From an uncultured Bacteroides sp. (GTDB lineage: Bacteria; Bacteroidota; Bacteroidia; Bacteroidales; Bacteroidaceae): a stretch of DNA of 25,852 bases. The stretch spans positions 1 to 25,852 of the forward strand of contig URCM01000039.1 of assembly GCA_900546355.1 (NCBI GenBank), written 5' to 3'. Below, piece by piece: positions 1-7,589 of the stretch. Position numbers and translations under genes: made by a program. Each line of letters starts with the position of its first letter. The first letter of the stretch is position 1. The notes under the pieces are model-generated. The model was given only the letters and a program-made list of their open reading frames with translations, did not search any database and was not told the origin of the DNA.

Positions 1-73
1 CAAGCTCTTTACTGCAATTGAGATTGCCATTGAGATTGCTTGCGGATTTTAGGATATAGACTTCCAAACCAGA
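1..73. other. Intergenic or neighbouring-gene edge with a short tandem repeat
   Basis: No gene can be assigned in these first bases, which lie downstream of the minus-strand PepSY-like gene. An 11-base unit ATTGAGATTGC occurs twice with a 12-base period (17-27 and 29-39). The stretch could be the end of a neighbouring gene cut by the window edge or plain spacer. Confidence 0.3.
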
Positions 74-511
74 TTAATCATCTATGTCGATAACTTGGAA
101 CTTATTGTTGAACGTAATCTCCCAGCGGTTCGAAAGCTTCACGTCGTATTCTTTTCCATCGCGTTCTATCTGAATAATCTTTGTATCGGGATAAGTAGAC
201 GATACATACGAACGAATTTCGGCAGGTACAGCCTGCACCGGCACCTCCGACATCTTACACTGTATCTCAGTCCAATCACCCGACTTATCGAACTCCAACT
301 TTTCACCGTTCGTAAAGATTACATCATACGACTTGTAGAATAATCCCGACTCCATCTTCGCTAACGCAACCTTGTGGTTCTTGAAATAAGTCGTGATAAA
401 CGTTTGCGCCTTTGTAGGCAACTGTCCGATTTGGATAGGTTTGTCGTTATCTGCCAACGCCGTCATCTGAACACCTAACGCACACACTAACATTAAAATC
501 CACTTCTTCAT
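74..511 (-). CDS. Secreted PepSY-like (putative beta-lactamase-inhibitor-like) protein
   Basis: This is a 145-residue periplasmic protein. The start MKKWILMLVC is chosen over an upstream in-frame ATG at 544 because it begins a good signal peptide: two lysines, a hydrophobic core to about residue 18, and likely cleavage after ALA at residue 20. The mature part has the pattern of the small Bacteroidales PepSY-like family: a helix with PTKAQTFI, then strands with YDVIFTNGEKLEFD and GDW, then a second half-repeat with VPAEIRSYVSSTYP, YDVKL and WEITF. The biochemical role of these proteins is unknown. It lies 46 bases after the histidine kinase stop on the same strand, so it is probably cotranscribed and may be a target or accessory of that two-component system. 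The family call comes from sequence pattern only. Confidence 0.75.
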   Translation of the reverse strand: MKKWILMLVCALGVQMTALADNDKPIQIGQLPTKAQTFITTYFKNHKVALAKMESGLFYKSYDVIFTNGEKLEFDKSGDWTEIQCKMSEVPVQAVPAEIRSYVSSTYPDTKIIQIERDGKEYDVKLSNRWEITFNNKFQVIDIDD

Positions 512-557
512 ATTAATTTGCTTTTTAAGAGTTAATAACATCAATCATTTGTTTCTG

Positions 558-1853
558 TCACAAAGATGAAGAAGGAATCTGAAAAGATTTTGAAATCTCA
601 AAACAATGTTGCCCGTTTTCATAAAAATATCGGATGGACAAATGGTTCGTCTTGCAGATAGTATCCACCAACGCCAATCCAAGTCCTGTAGACCCTTCTT
701 TCTTGGCACCTTGATAAAAACGCTCAAAGATACGCACTCCGTCCAACGGTGTGTCACCCGTATTACTGATACGCAACCAGTCTGCCGCCGTTTCTATCCG
801 AATCAGCCCGCCGTCCACATTGTGCACAAAAGCGTTCTTCAACAGATTGGTCACCAGGACTGACGCCAGCGACTCGTTCATTTCCACGCAGAACGGTGTT
901 TCCATATACATTTCCAGACGAATCCCGCGATAAGCGTACACTTCCTGGTAATCATCGATGTAACGTGCCAGCAAGTCGTTCAAACAAACCGTCTGTTTAT
1001 CCATATACTGGCCGTTCTCTATCTTGCACAGCAACAACAACGAACGATTCATCCGGGTCAGGTTCTCTAAAGTATGGTGCGTTTTGGCCAATTCCTCTAA
1101 TTGACGCTCCGTTAAAGTTTCGTCTTCCATCAGCATCTCGATACGGTTGCAACAAATGGCAAGCGGCGTCTGCATCTCATGGGAAGCGTTCCCAATGAAA
1201 AGTTTCTGCTGTTCGAACAGCTTTTCATTACGCCCCGCAAAGTCTGCCACCGCCTCGTTCAGGTGATGGAATTCCGTTATTCTGGTCCGATTGTCCAGCG
1301 GTTCGTTAGGATGCCCCAGCCGATAACGGTCCAGCCAGCTCAACAAATGATACAAAGGCTTCATGTTGCGCCGATAAACCCACACGGTAACCAGCAGTAT
1401 CATCAACAGCAACAGCACATACAAAAAAACAATCCAACCCAAGATAGCACGTTTCAAATCTATCTTCTCGATAGTAGGAGTATAAACCACCAGTTCCATG
1501 TAACGGTCTTCCGCGGCGCGGAATATGGTAATCAATACCCGTGCCGGCTCTTTTTCTTTCTTCTCGGTGATATACACCATTTCGTCCCGATACGTGATTT
1601 GGGGATAAGCGGCGGCATATTCTTTACTTACCTCGTACAGATAATACTGATTGTTCGACCCGTTGCTCGACACTGGCATCTCCTCTCCCTGCAAGGCACG
1701 CACGATAAGCTGCTCGGAGTAATCTTCGAGCGAATCGTCTACTTCATCGTTCACCTCCTCCATAATAGCCATATAGAAGAAACAGGCCCATAACGTGAGA
1801 ATAACGACTAACGCCAACGACAAACGCCACAAGACCAGATGAAACAGTTTCAT
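558..1853 (-). CDS. Two-component sensor histidine kinase
   Basis: This is a 431-residue inner-membrane kinase. A first transmembrane segment (about residues 6-31) and a second (about 137-160) flank a periplasmic sensor region of about 105 residues with no recognised domain. The H-box is NASHEMQTPL with the phosphorylated His at residue 225. The N-box is NLLKNAFVHN, followed by the G1-type NTGDTPLDG and G2-type GSTGLGLAL ATP-binding motifs. The length fits a HisKA/HATPase kinase without PAS domains. The start overlaps the response-regulator stop by four bases (ATGA), which indicates translational coupling with that regulator as cognate partner. The signal sensed cannot be read from the sequence; the PepSY-like gene downstream and trkH upstream hint at envelope or ionic stress. 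Confidence 0.95.
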   Translation of the reverse strand: MKLFHLVLWRLSLALVVILTLWACFFYMAIMEEVNDEVDDSLEDYSEQLIVRALQGEEMPVSSNGSNNQYYLYEVSKEYAAAYPQITYRDEMVYITEKKEKEPARVLITIFRAAEDRYMELVVYTPTIEKIDLKRAILGWIVFLYVLLLLMILLVTVWVYRRNMKPLYHLLSWLDRYRLGHPNEPLDNRTRITEFHHLNEAVADFAGRNEKLFEQQKLFIGNASHEMQTPLAICCNRIEMLMEDETLTERQLEELAKTHHTLENLTRMNRSLLLLCKIENGQYMDKQTVCLNDLLARYIDDYQEVYAYRGIRLEMYMETPFCVEMNESLASVLVTNLLKNAFVHNVDGGLIRIETAADWLRISNTGDTPLDGVRIFERFYQGAKKEGSTGLGLALVDTICKTNHLSIRYFYENGQHCFEISKSFQIPSSSL

Positions 1854-2527
1854 TCTACTACAAATTTATAGCCGAATCCATACACTGCTTTCAGCTCGGG
1901 AGTAGCACCAGCGTCTTTCAATCGTTTTCTCAGGTTCTTGATTTGAGCATAGATAAAGTCGAAATTATCTACTTGGTCGATGTGGTCGCCCCACACCGAC
2001 TCGGCAAGCGTGTTCTTATTTACCAACCTGCCCGGACGCGACATGAAATAATACAGGATGTCGTATTCTTTGCGGTTCAGTTCAACTTGCTTTCCCGCTA
2101 TCAGCACACGAAACTGGTCGGGAAACAATTCGATATTCCCCAACTGTATCTTATGTTCTCCTTCACGCTGGCTACGGCGGAACAAGCTTTTCAGCCGGGC
2201 ATGAAGTTCTGCCAAATGATAAGGTTTAGGCAGATAATCGTCAGCACCCAAATCAAGTCCCGCCACCTTGTCTTCCAGCGAATCTTTCGCCGAAAGGATG
2301 ATGACATTGGTCCGCTTGCCCAACGCCTGAAGTTCTTTCAGCAAATCCAGTCCGTTCCCATCGGGCAACATGATATCCAGCAAAATGCAGTCGTAATCAT
2401 AATCTTCTACCTTCTGTAAGGCGGTACGGTAATCAGGAGCCTGTGACACTACGTAACGCTCCTTCTCCAACGAACGGGTAGTGATTTCCCGCAAGTCTTG
2501 GTCGTCTTCCACTATCAATATCTTCAT
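1850..2527 (-). CDS. OmpR/PhoB-family response regulator
   Basis: This 225-residue cytoplasmic DNA-binding regulator has a receiver domain at residues 1-115. The acidic pair is E7-D8-D9, the phosphoacceptor is D51 in LLDIMLPDGNG, the conserved Ser lies in ILSA near 79, and the switch lysine is K101 in LPKPY. A C-terminal winged helix (about 127-225) carries the usual RKEYDIL, NKNTLAESVW and YGFGYKF signatures. All catalytic residues are intact. It is 26 bases after trkH and overlaps the kinase start by four bases, so trkH, regulator and kinase read as one transcription unit. It may regulate this operon, but no operator was identified. It is not called PhoB because the pst operon is elsewhere and the pairing is with this kinase. 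Confidence 0.96.
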   Translation of the reverse strand: MKILIVEDDQDLREITTRSLEKERYVVSQAPDYRTALQKVEDYDYDCILLDIMLPDGNGLDLLKELQALGKRTNVIILSAKDSLEDKVAGLDLGADDYLPKPYHLAELHARLKSLFRRSQREGEHKIQLGNIELFPDQFRVLIAGKQVELNRKEYDILYYFMSRPGRLVNKNTLAESVWGDHIDQVDNFDFIYAQIKNLRKRLKDAGATPELKAVYGFGYKFVVE

Positions 2528-2553
2528 AAGGCTTCTATATTAAGTTTTCAAAA

Positions 2554-4059
2554 TCAACGGTTGTGCCAGAAACTGGGAACAAACATCAGCAAGATAGCGT
2601 ACAGTTCCAAACGTCCCAGCAGCATCAGGAAGGATAAAACCCACTTCGCTCCATCCGGAAGCCCACTCCATGAAAACGCAGGCCCGTAATGGCCCAACGC
2701 CACACCGGCATTACCCATACTGGAATAAACCACACCAAACGCATCGGTCAGTTCCACTCCCATCATCATCAAAAGAACCCAACCTACAAAACCGCATATC
2801 AAGAATAATAACGTAAAAGTCGTTACCGCTGAAATAGTCAACGGGTCGACTGTCTGGCGATTTATTTTTACCGGAAATACAGCACGCGGATGAATAAGAC
2901 GTGCCAATTCGTTCTTCGCATTACGCAAAAGGATGAGCAAGCGCATCACTTTAATGCCGCCACTGGTAGAACCGGTACAACCGCCTACGATTGTAGCATA
3001 CATGATAAGCATCCATGTGAATGGAGGCCAGAAATTGTAATCATCTGTGGTAAAACCGGTAGAACTATGCACCGTAACAACTTGGAAAAGCGCCTTTCGG
3101 AAAGCTTTCTCCACATCATAATGGTTATTGATGATAAGCGCAACGGTGATGAATAAAGTCACCGTAAATACAGAAATCAGAAAGCCCTTCACTTCATCGT
3201 CTTTCAGCAGATGGCGGAACTTCCCTTTCAAGCACATGAAATACAATGAAAAGTTTAGCGAGGAAAGCATCATAAAGATAGCGATGACATACTCGATGAA
3301 AGGCGAATTCCAATAAGCCACACTCGACTGCTTGGTGGAAAAACCACCCGTGGCCGTCGTAGAGAACGAATGGCAAATGGCATCAAACCATCCCATGCCT
3401 CCCCAAACCAACAGCAAGGTTTCCGAAACGGTCAATATCAGGTACACCGTCCACAACCATTTCGCCATGATGCTCACTTTAGGATGAATCTTGTCGTGCG
3501 TCACTCCCGTAGCCTCGGCAGAGAAAAGCACCTGATTCCCCACACCGAATATCGGCAACACGGCTATGGTGAAGAACACAATTCCCAAACCGCCTATCCA
3601 GTGCGAGAAACAACGCCAGAACAGGATGCCATGCGAAAGCGACTCGATATTGTCAAGAATCGTGGCTCCTGTCGTAGTAAATCCGGAAACAATCTCGAAG
3701 AAAGCATCGGGTATCGAAGGTATTGCCCCGCTGATATAAAAAGGAAGCATTCCGAAAACTGAAAATAATATCCATGTAAAGGCAACGATGCAATATCCGT
3801 CACGCCGGGAAAGCTTATTTTCGGCTTTCCTTCCCAAGAAGACCAAAAGACTTCCTGCCCCTACCGTTATCAGTGTAGAATAAATAAAATAAATATAATC
3901 GGACTCATGATAATACAAGGAAACCGCCGAACCTACCAGCAACATCACTCCCTCAATAAACAACAAAAAACCTAAAATGCGGCATATCATCTTCTGGTTT
4001 ATCAGGCTGTTCTTTCGGCTTCCACCTACATATACATTTTTTGCGATTGTCTCTTCCAT
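2554..4059 (-). CDS. trkH: TrkH-family potassium uptake protein
   Basis: This is a 501-residue integral membrane channel subunit for potassium uptake. The four pore loops of the Trk/Ktr/HKT superfamily are visible in order: SGFTTTGATI, STTATGGFST, SSTGFTTDD and SSMGNAGVALG, each supplying the selectivity-filter glycine. Many hydrophobic segments surround them. A GTG three bases upstream is also in frame, but the ATG at 4059 gives MEETIAKN and is preferred. TrkH normally works with the cytosolic NAD-binding gating protein TrkA, and no trkA lies beside it here; instead a two-component system follows after 26 bases. A TAGTTTTG -7 box (4084-4091) sits about 25 bases upstream, at the edge of a dispersed repeat. 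Confidence 0.95.
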   Translation of the reverse strand: MEETIAKNVYVGGSRKNSLINQKMICRILGFLLFIEGVMLLVGSAVSLYYHESDYIYFIYSTLITVGAGSLLVFLGRKAENKLSRRDGYCIVAFTWILFSVFGMLPFYISGAIPSIPDAFFEIVSGFTTTGATILDNIESLSHGILFWRCFSHWIGGLGIVFFTIAVLPIFGVGNQVLFSAEATGVTHDKIHPKVSIMAKWLWTVYLILTVSETLLLVWGGMGWFDAICHSFSTTATGGFSTKQSSVAYWNSPFIEYVIAIFMMLSSLNFSLYFMCLKGKFRHLLKDDEVKGFLISVFTVTLFITVALIINNHYDVEKAFRKALFQVVTVHSSTGFTTDDYNFWPPFTWMLIMYATIVGGCTGSTSGGIKVMRLLILLRNAKNELARLIHPRAVFPVKINRQTVDPLTISAVTTFTLLFLICGFVGWVLLMMMGVELTDAFGVVYSSMGNAGVALGHYGPAFSWSGLPDGAKWVLSFLMLLGRLELYAILLMFVPSFWHNR

Positions 4060-4083
4060 CACTTGTTTTGATTAATAACGCTG

Positions 4084-4091
4084 CAAAACTA
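4084..4091 (-). promoter_or_regulatory. Bacteroidetes -7 promoter box for trkH
   Basis: On the minus strand this reads TAGTTTTG, a full match to the Bacteroidetes sigma-ABfr -7 consensus TAnnTTTG, 24 bases before the trkH ATG. No good -33 TTTG was found at the expected 19-21 base spacing; that place is occupied by the arm of the inverted repeat. Confidence 0.5.
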
Positions 4092-4094
4092 ATG

Positions 4095-4350
4095 AAAAGA
4101 TTCAGAAACTGTTCTGAATTTCTACAAAAAGTTTTTCTTGGCTTGATGTATTCGTTTTCGTATGATAAATTCAAAACAGTTTCTCAATCCACGCACAGAT
4201 TTCAAGCACAAATTGCCTTTTTCAGGAAAAGAAAGCACAGCCTTCACACCAGTGCTCCGACACGACCGCCCGTATCACGCCATACGGCAAGCCGTGATGC
4301 GGCACACGCACGGTCGTGCCGGGCATCGCGACCGGACGTGTTACACAAAC
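4095..4350. repeat. Structured dispersed repeat, no gene
   Basis: This fills most of the 327-base gap between trkH and the DUF2023 gene. Its left part is an imperfect inverted repeat: about 23 bases at 4100-4121 pair with 4170-4191 around a 48-base middle containing TTTCTACAAAA and GATGTATTCGTTT. Its right part is GC rich and folds into a long hairpin at 4261-4318. A second hairpin pairs AGCAC with GTGCT (4235-4256 region) and is followed on the minus strand by TTCTTTTCC, so it could terminate fldA-DUF2023 transcription. A degenerate copy of the left part recurs at 23245-23322. Several short frames are open, but none has a ribosome-binding site or recognisable domain. Translations of this block look familiar to me as spurious short ORFs in other Bacteroides genomes, which is recollection and not a search. 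Confidence 0.6.
4261..4318. other. Long GC-rich hairpin with alternative pairing
   Basis: An outer perfect 8-bp stem pairs CACGACCG (4261-4268) with CGGTCGTG (4311-4318). Inside it, 4270-4279 pairs with 4293-4302 over 10 bp, including one G-U pair. The same left strand can instead pair CCGTAT (4270-4275) with ATACGG (4282-4287), so two inner folds are mutually exclusive. There is no adjacent U-tract, so it is not a standard terminator alone. Confidence 0.6.
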
Positions 4351-4386
4351 CGGCAGCAAATGAAGAGAAACGATACGCAGACACAT

Positions 4387-4737
4387 TCAAGAAGCCAAAT
4401 GGCGCGCTTTCCGGTCGCAATACCGCCTGCACTGCATACAGATGTCATATCCCAACATCGCTCCCAAAATAAAATCCTCTTCCGGTGTCAGCCTGTTCAA
4501 CGGACGGTCGACCAACAGGCGAATGGCATCGATACATTCGTCACAACCGAAAAACAAGTTGATGCGTTCGTCGTCAACCGGTTGCACGATAAACTTAATG
4601 TGTTGTTTTTCCAAACGCTTGACCGCAAAAGCCTCGTACTTTTTGTTGGTTGTATACAACACCATGCGGCGTACTCCTTTCTTGAATTCGTAAATGTGGT
4701 TCAAAAACACTTTGATGTCGGCAGGATTCAATTCCAT
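4387..4737 (-). CDS. DUF2023 family protein
   Basis: This 116-residue cytoplasmic protein has no signal peptide or membrane segment. It starts MELNPADIKVFLNHIYEF, which matches the small DUF2023 family known from Bacteroidetes and usually found beside flavodoxin. Residues near 60-75 (FFGCDECIDAIR) and the C-terminus (ICMQCRRYC) carry cysteines, a possible redox or metal site. It lies 123 bases downstream of the flavodoxin stop on the same strand and probably shares its transcript. No biochemical function is established; an accessory role to flavodoxin is inferred only from gene neighbourhood. The family assignment is from memory of the sequence pattern. Confidence 0.75.
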   Translation of the reverse strand: MELNPADIKVFLNHIYEFKKGVRRMVLYTTNKKYEAFAVKRLEKQHIKFIVQPVDDERINLFFGCDECIDAIRLLVDRPLNRLTPEEDFILGAMLGYDICMQCRRYCDRKARHLAS

Positions 4738-4860
4738 AATCAGTTGATGTGTATAATTGGTGGTTGAAAAATGGGAGTGAATAATGAGAACTGGCAGTCT
4801 TCCGGCCAGCAGGCAATAATCCGGGAAACGGATATCACCTGCCAGCCGACAGACAATGAA

Positions 4861-5367
4861 TTATGCCAAATCAGATTTCAGCATATCGGTCCAGGCCGCG
4901 ATGCGTTCGTCCGTCTTATCGCTTTCGTTTACATCGTCAATGGCAAGCCCCACAAATCGGCCGTCGATAACCGAAATCGAAGAACTGTACGCATAGTCAC
5001 TATCAGAAACAGCCCCCACGAAACGGCATCCGCTATCTTTCAAATCTTCATAAAGCACGCCCATGCCGTCGCAGAAAGTATCGCCATACGACTCCGAATC
5101 ACCGCATCCGAACAATGCGACAGTTTTCCCTTTCAGGTCCATGTCTTTCAGAACCTTGATGCCATCGTACCAATCGTCCTGCAACTCCCCGTCACCCCAC
5201 GTGGATGTTCCTAAAATCAAAGCCTCGTAATCATTTACCATATCGGCTGTCATCTTACTCACATCATGTACGTCTGCCGGGGCAATTCCCAATTTTTCCG
5301 CTATCTGAGCGGCTACCGATTCCGTAGTTCCGGTGGTGGAACCATAAAAAACTCCTGTTTTTTTCAT
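4861..5367 (-). CDS. fldA: Long-chain flavodoxin
   Basis: This 168-residue FMN protein carries low-potential electrons in the cytoplasm. The phosphate-binding loop GSTTGTTE lies at residues 5-12. The flavin-flanking loops are TSTWGDGELQDDW near 55 and GCGDSESYGDTFCDG near 89, with the roughly 20-residue insertion of long-chain flavodoxins. The start MKKTGVFYGS is chosen; a second ATG four codons upstream (5379) is in frame, and its codons overlap the AAAGAAGA purine stretch that would otherwise serve as ribosome-binding site, so the exact start is uncertain. Flavodoxin can replace ferredoxin under iron limitation. It is divergent from the mutarotase gene and leads a pair with DUF2023. Confidence 0.95.
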   Translation of the reverse strand: MKKTGVFYGSTTGTTESVAAQIAEKLGIAPADVHDVSKMTADMVNDYEALILGTSTWGDGELQDDWYDGIKVLKDMDLKGKTVALFGCGDSESYGDTFCDGMGVLYEDLKDSGCRFVGAVSDSDYAYSSSISVIDGRFVGLAIDDVNESDKTDERIAAWTDMLKSDLA

Positions 5368-5396
5368 GTCTTCTTTCATTTTTTGATTTAACGATA

Positions 5397-5404
5397 CAAA
5401 GTAA
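5397..5404 (-). promoter_or_regulatory. Possible -7 box for fldA
   Basis: The minus strand reads TTACTTTG, one mismatch from TAnnTTTG, 29 bases upstream of the preferred fldA ATG. A TTG lies 16 bases further upstream, shorter than the ideal spacing. It shares the 141-base divergent region with the mutarotase promoter. Confidence 0.35.
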
Positions 5405-5474
5405 TGACAAAGCCCTGAAACAAGAAATACCTAAAAATAGTGATTTTCAAAGCAGAGGATTGGAAGAAAAAACG

Positions 5475-5482
5475 TATCTTTG
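5475..5482 (+). promoter_or_regulatory. -7 promoter box for the mutarotase gene
   Basis: TATCTTTG is a full match to the Bacteroidetes TAnnTTTG -7 element, 26 bases before the lipoprotein start at 5509. No convincing -33 TTTG was seen at ideal distance. The match also argues against the earlier in-frame ATG at 5440, which would lie upstream of the transcript start. Confidence 0.5.
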
Positions 5483-5508
5483 TACTCAAACAGTTTAGCA
5501 TATTGTAT

Positions 5509-6651
5509 ATGAGACTCACACATCTATTCCCTGTCATAAGCATCGGACTGCTGCTACTTGCAACCGCATGCGGCAACCAGCGGCTTGTCACTTCATCGGG
5601 CTTACAGCCCAAGGCTTTCCAACAAAAGGCTGAAGGACAAAAAACACGCTTATACAAGATAACCAACTCGAAAGGCATGGAAGCGTGCATCACCAATTAC
5701 GGCGCACGCGTAGTGTCGCTGATGGTACCTGACAAGAACGGAAAACTGGAAGACGTAGTATGCGGTTTTTCCAATATCGAGGACTACATCAGCCAGTCGC
5801 AAAACTACGGAGCTACTGTAGGCAGGTATATCGGCCGCATCCTGAACGCACAATATACATTGGACGGAAAGACTTATCATCTTCAGGCCAACCACTCGTT
5901 AGGACATACCGCTCATGGAGGAAATCCCAACTTCGGGGCACGGATGTGGAAAGTTACGCAAAGCACTCCTTCTTCCATCACCCTGAATTACCTTTCACCC
6001 GATGGAGAGAACGGATTTCCCGGCAATCTGAACCTCTTTGTCACGTATACCATAACCGAAGACAATGCCTTGGATATACGCTACGAAGCAACGACCGACA
6101 AGCCAACCGTACTCAACCTGTGCAACCACTCCTTTTTTAATATATCGGGCAACCTAAGCCAAAGTGTAGAAAACCAGACAATGTGGGTCGATGCCGATTA
6201 CTTCAGTGCATACGACCAGAACAAATGCGTCACGGGAGAATTGTGGCCCGTAGCCCCTACCCCGCTCGACTTCAGAAAGCCTCATCCGTTGTCCGGCCAT
6301 ATTGACGATGATTACGGACAACTGAAAATCGTAAACGGATACGACCATGCCTGGGCGTTGAACCATCCGGGAGATGACACCCGGCCCGCCGCATGGATAT
6401 ACGATAAAGCAAGTGGAAGGAAAATGGAAATCTATACCACCGAACCAGCCATCCATATCTATACAGGCAACGGGCTGAAAGGAACAGTAAGAGGGAAACA
6501 AGGCGTTTGTTATCCTTTCCGCGCAGCTGTCTGTTTCGAAACGTGTCATTTTCAAGACAGCCCCAACAATCCGCAGTTCCCCTCAACGACGTTGCATCCG
6601 GACGAGACCTTTACAAGCCATACAGTTTACAAATTCGTAAATGTCCGCTGA
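5509..6651 (+). CDS. galM: Galactose mutarotase (aldose 1-epimerase), lipoprotein
   Basis: This 380-residue protein interconverts alpha and beta anomers of aldoses such as galactose. The start at 5509 gives a type II signal peptide with lipobox LATAC and acylated Cys21, so it is probably anchored in the periplasm or outer membrane. The mutarotase fold shows NYGARVVS near 63, GRYIGRI near 105, NHSLGHTAHGG near 128, the catalytic acid His207 in NLCNHSFFNISG, and the catalytic base Glu344 in VCFETCHFQDSPN. All key residues are intact and the length fits the family plus signal. It stands alone after a -7 box and is not next to other gal genes, so it more likely serves extracytoplasmic sugar handling than a Leloir operon. 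Confidence 0.93.
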   Translation: MRLTHLFPVISIGLLLLATACGNQRLVTSSGLQPKAFQQKAEGQKTRLYKITNSKGMEACITNYGARVVSLMVPDKNGKLEDVVCGFSNIEDYISQSQNYGATVGRYIGRILNAQYTLDGKTYHLQANHSLGHTAHGGNPNFGARMWKVTQSTPSSITLNYLSPDGENGFPGNLNLFVTYTITEDNALDIRYEATTDKPTVLNLCNHSFFNISGNLSQSVENQTMWVDADYFSAYDQNKCVTGELWPVAPTPLDFRKPHPLSGHIDDDYGQLKIVNGYDHAWALNHPGDDTRPAAWIYDKASGRKMEIYTTEPAIHIYTGNGLKGTVRGKQGVCYPFRAAVCFETCHFQDSPNNPQFPSTTLHPDETFTSHTVYKFVNVR

Positions 6652-6752
6652 CAAAAAAACAACGATTGGAACAATATTCCCGAAAAATCAATATTGTACA
6701 ATTGCCCTTTTATGACAAACTTTGCAACCCATACGTACAAGAGACACATTTT

Positions 6753-7589
6753 ATGCGCAAAATTACCGGAAAAAAGTTTTATACAAGCCTCTTTATGAGT
6801 TGCATATCCCTTTTCTCTGCCTGTTGGCTGGGTGGATGTGAAATGATAGAATACCATCCATACGATTTGGACATCGACGGCGAGACAGGCATCAACGACA
6901 AAAATACCGAACGTATCGAGACGGCATTGGAAGGGAAAAATGAATTTTCTTTCATCTTCATCAGCGATACCCAACGCTGGTATGACGAAACAGCGGACGC
7001 CGTAGCGGCCATCAACCGGTTGAAAGGTGTTGATTTCGTCATCCATGGAGGCGACCTTTCCGACTTCGGAATGAAACTGGAATTTGAACTGCAACGCGAC
7101 ATTCTGAATAAACTGCAAGTCCCTTACGTATGCCTGTTGGGCAACCACGACTGTCTGGCTACAGGCGAAGAGGTCTTCCTTTCCGTTTTCGGCGGACGCA
7201 ACTTCTCGTTCAATGCCGGCGACACCCACTTCGTATGCCTCAACACGAATGCCTTAGAGTTCGACTACTCCGAAGCTGTACCCGACTTAGCTTATATGGA
7301 GATCGATTCAAACGGCTTGCCCGAAGGCATCACCCGTACCATAGCCGTCATGCACGCCGCGCCCTTTACCGAACAATTCAACAACAACATAGCCCGCGTG
7401 TTCCAACATTATATAAAGGAATACCCCGCACTGCAATTCTGCCTGGCGGGACACACGCACAACCTTGCGGTAGAAGACATCTTCGACGATGGGACCTTAT
7501 ATTATACCGCCCCCAGCATCAAGAAACGCACCTTGATGCGCTTCACATTCACCTCTAACGGATACGACTATGAGACAATACCTTTTTAA
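6753..7589 (+). CDS. Calcineurin-like metallophosphoesterase lipoprotein
   Basis: This is a 278-residue predicted lipoprotein. The start MRKITGKKF is chosen because it yields a signal peptide ending in LGGC with Cys29; a longer open frame from 6507 overlaps the mutarotase gene and has no signal. The dinuclear metal motifs of calcineurin-like phosphoesterases are complete: FISDTQ near 69, HGGDLSDFG near 98, LGNHDC near 129, the histidine of VMHAAPF, and AGHTHN near the end. The substrate is unknown: phosphodiester, phosphomonoester or nucleotide are all possible. Its 3' end overlaps the next gene by 20 bases, implying translational coupling. It sits just upstream of the phosphate operon, so scavenging of external phosphate is an attractive guess, but it has its own upstream gap of 101 bases. 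Confidence 0.9.
   Translation: MRKITGKKFYTSLFMSCISLFSACWLGGCEMIEYHPYDLDIDGETGINDKNTERIETALEGKNEFSFIFISDTQRWYDETADAVAAINRLKGVDFVIHGGDLSDFGMKLEFELQRDILNKLQVPYVCLLGNHDCLATGEEVFLSVFGGRNFSFNAGDTHFVCLNTNALEFDYSEAVPDLAYMEIDSNGLPEGITRTIAVMHAAPFTEQFNNNIARVFQHYIKEYPALQFCLAGHTHNLAVEDIFDDGTLYYTAPSIKKRTLMRFTFTSNGYDYETIPF

Noticed and set aside
1179..1793. Plus-strand frame of 204 codons
   Set aside because: Shadow of the histidine kinase gene, which has all kinase boxes on the other strand.
4162..4767. Plus-strand open frame of 201 codons and a 62-codon minus frame at 4244-4432
   Set aside because: They cover the structured repeat and the antisense of DUF2023. They have no ribosome site, low-complexity basic composition and no domain.
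5440..5508. Earlier start for the mutarotase
   Set aside because: It lies upstream of the -7 box at 5475 and would hide the lipobox signal peptide.
6507..6752. N-terminal extension of the metallophosphoesterase
   Set aside because: It overlaps the mutarotase gene by 145 bases and would bury the lipoprotein signal that begins at 6753.
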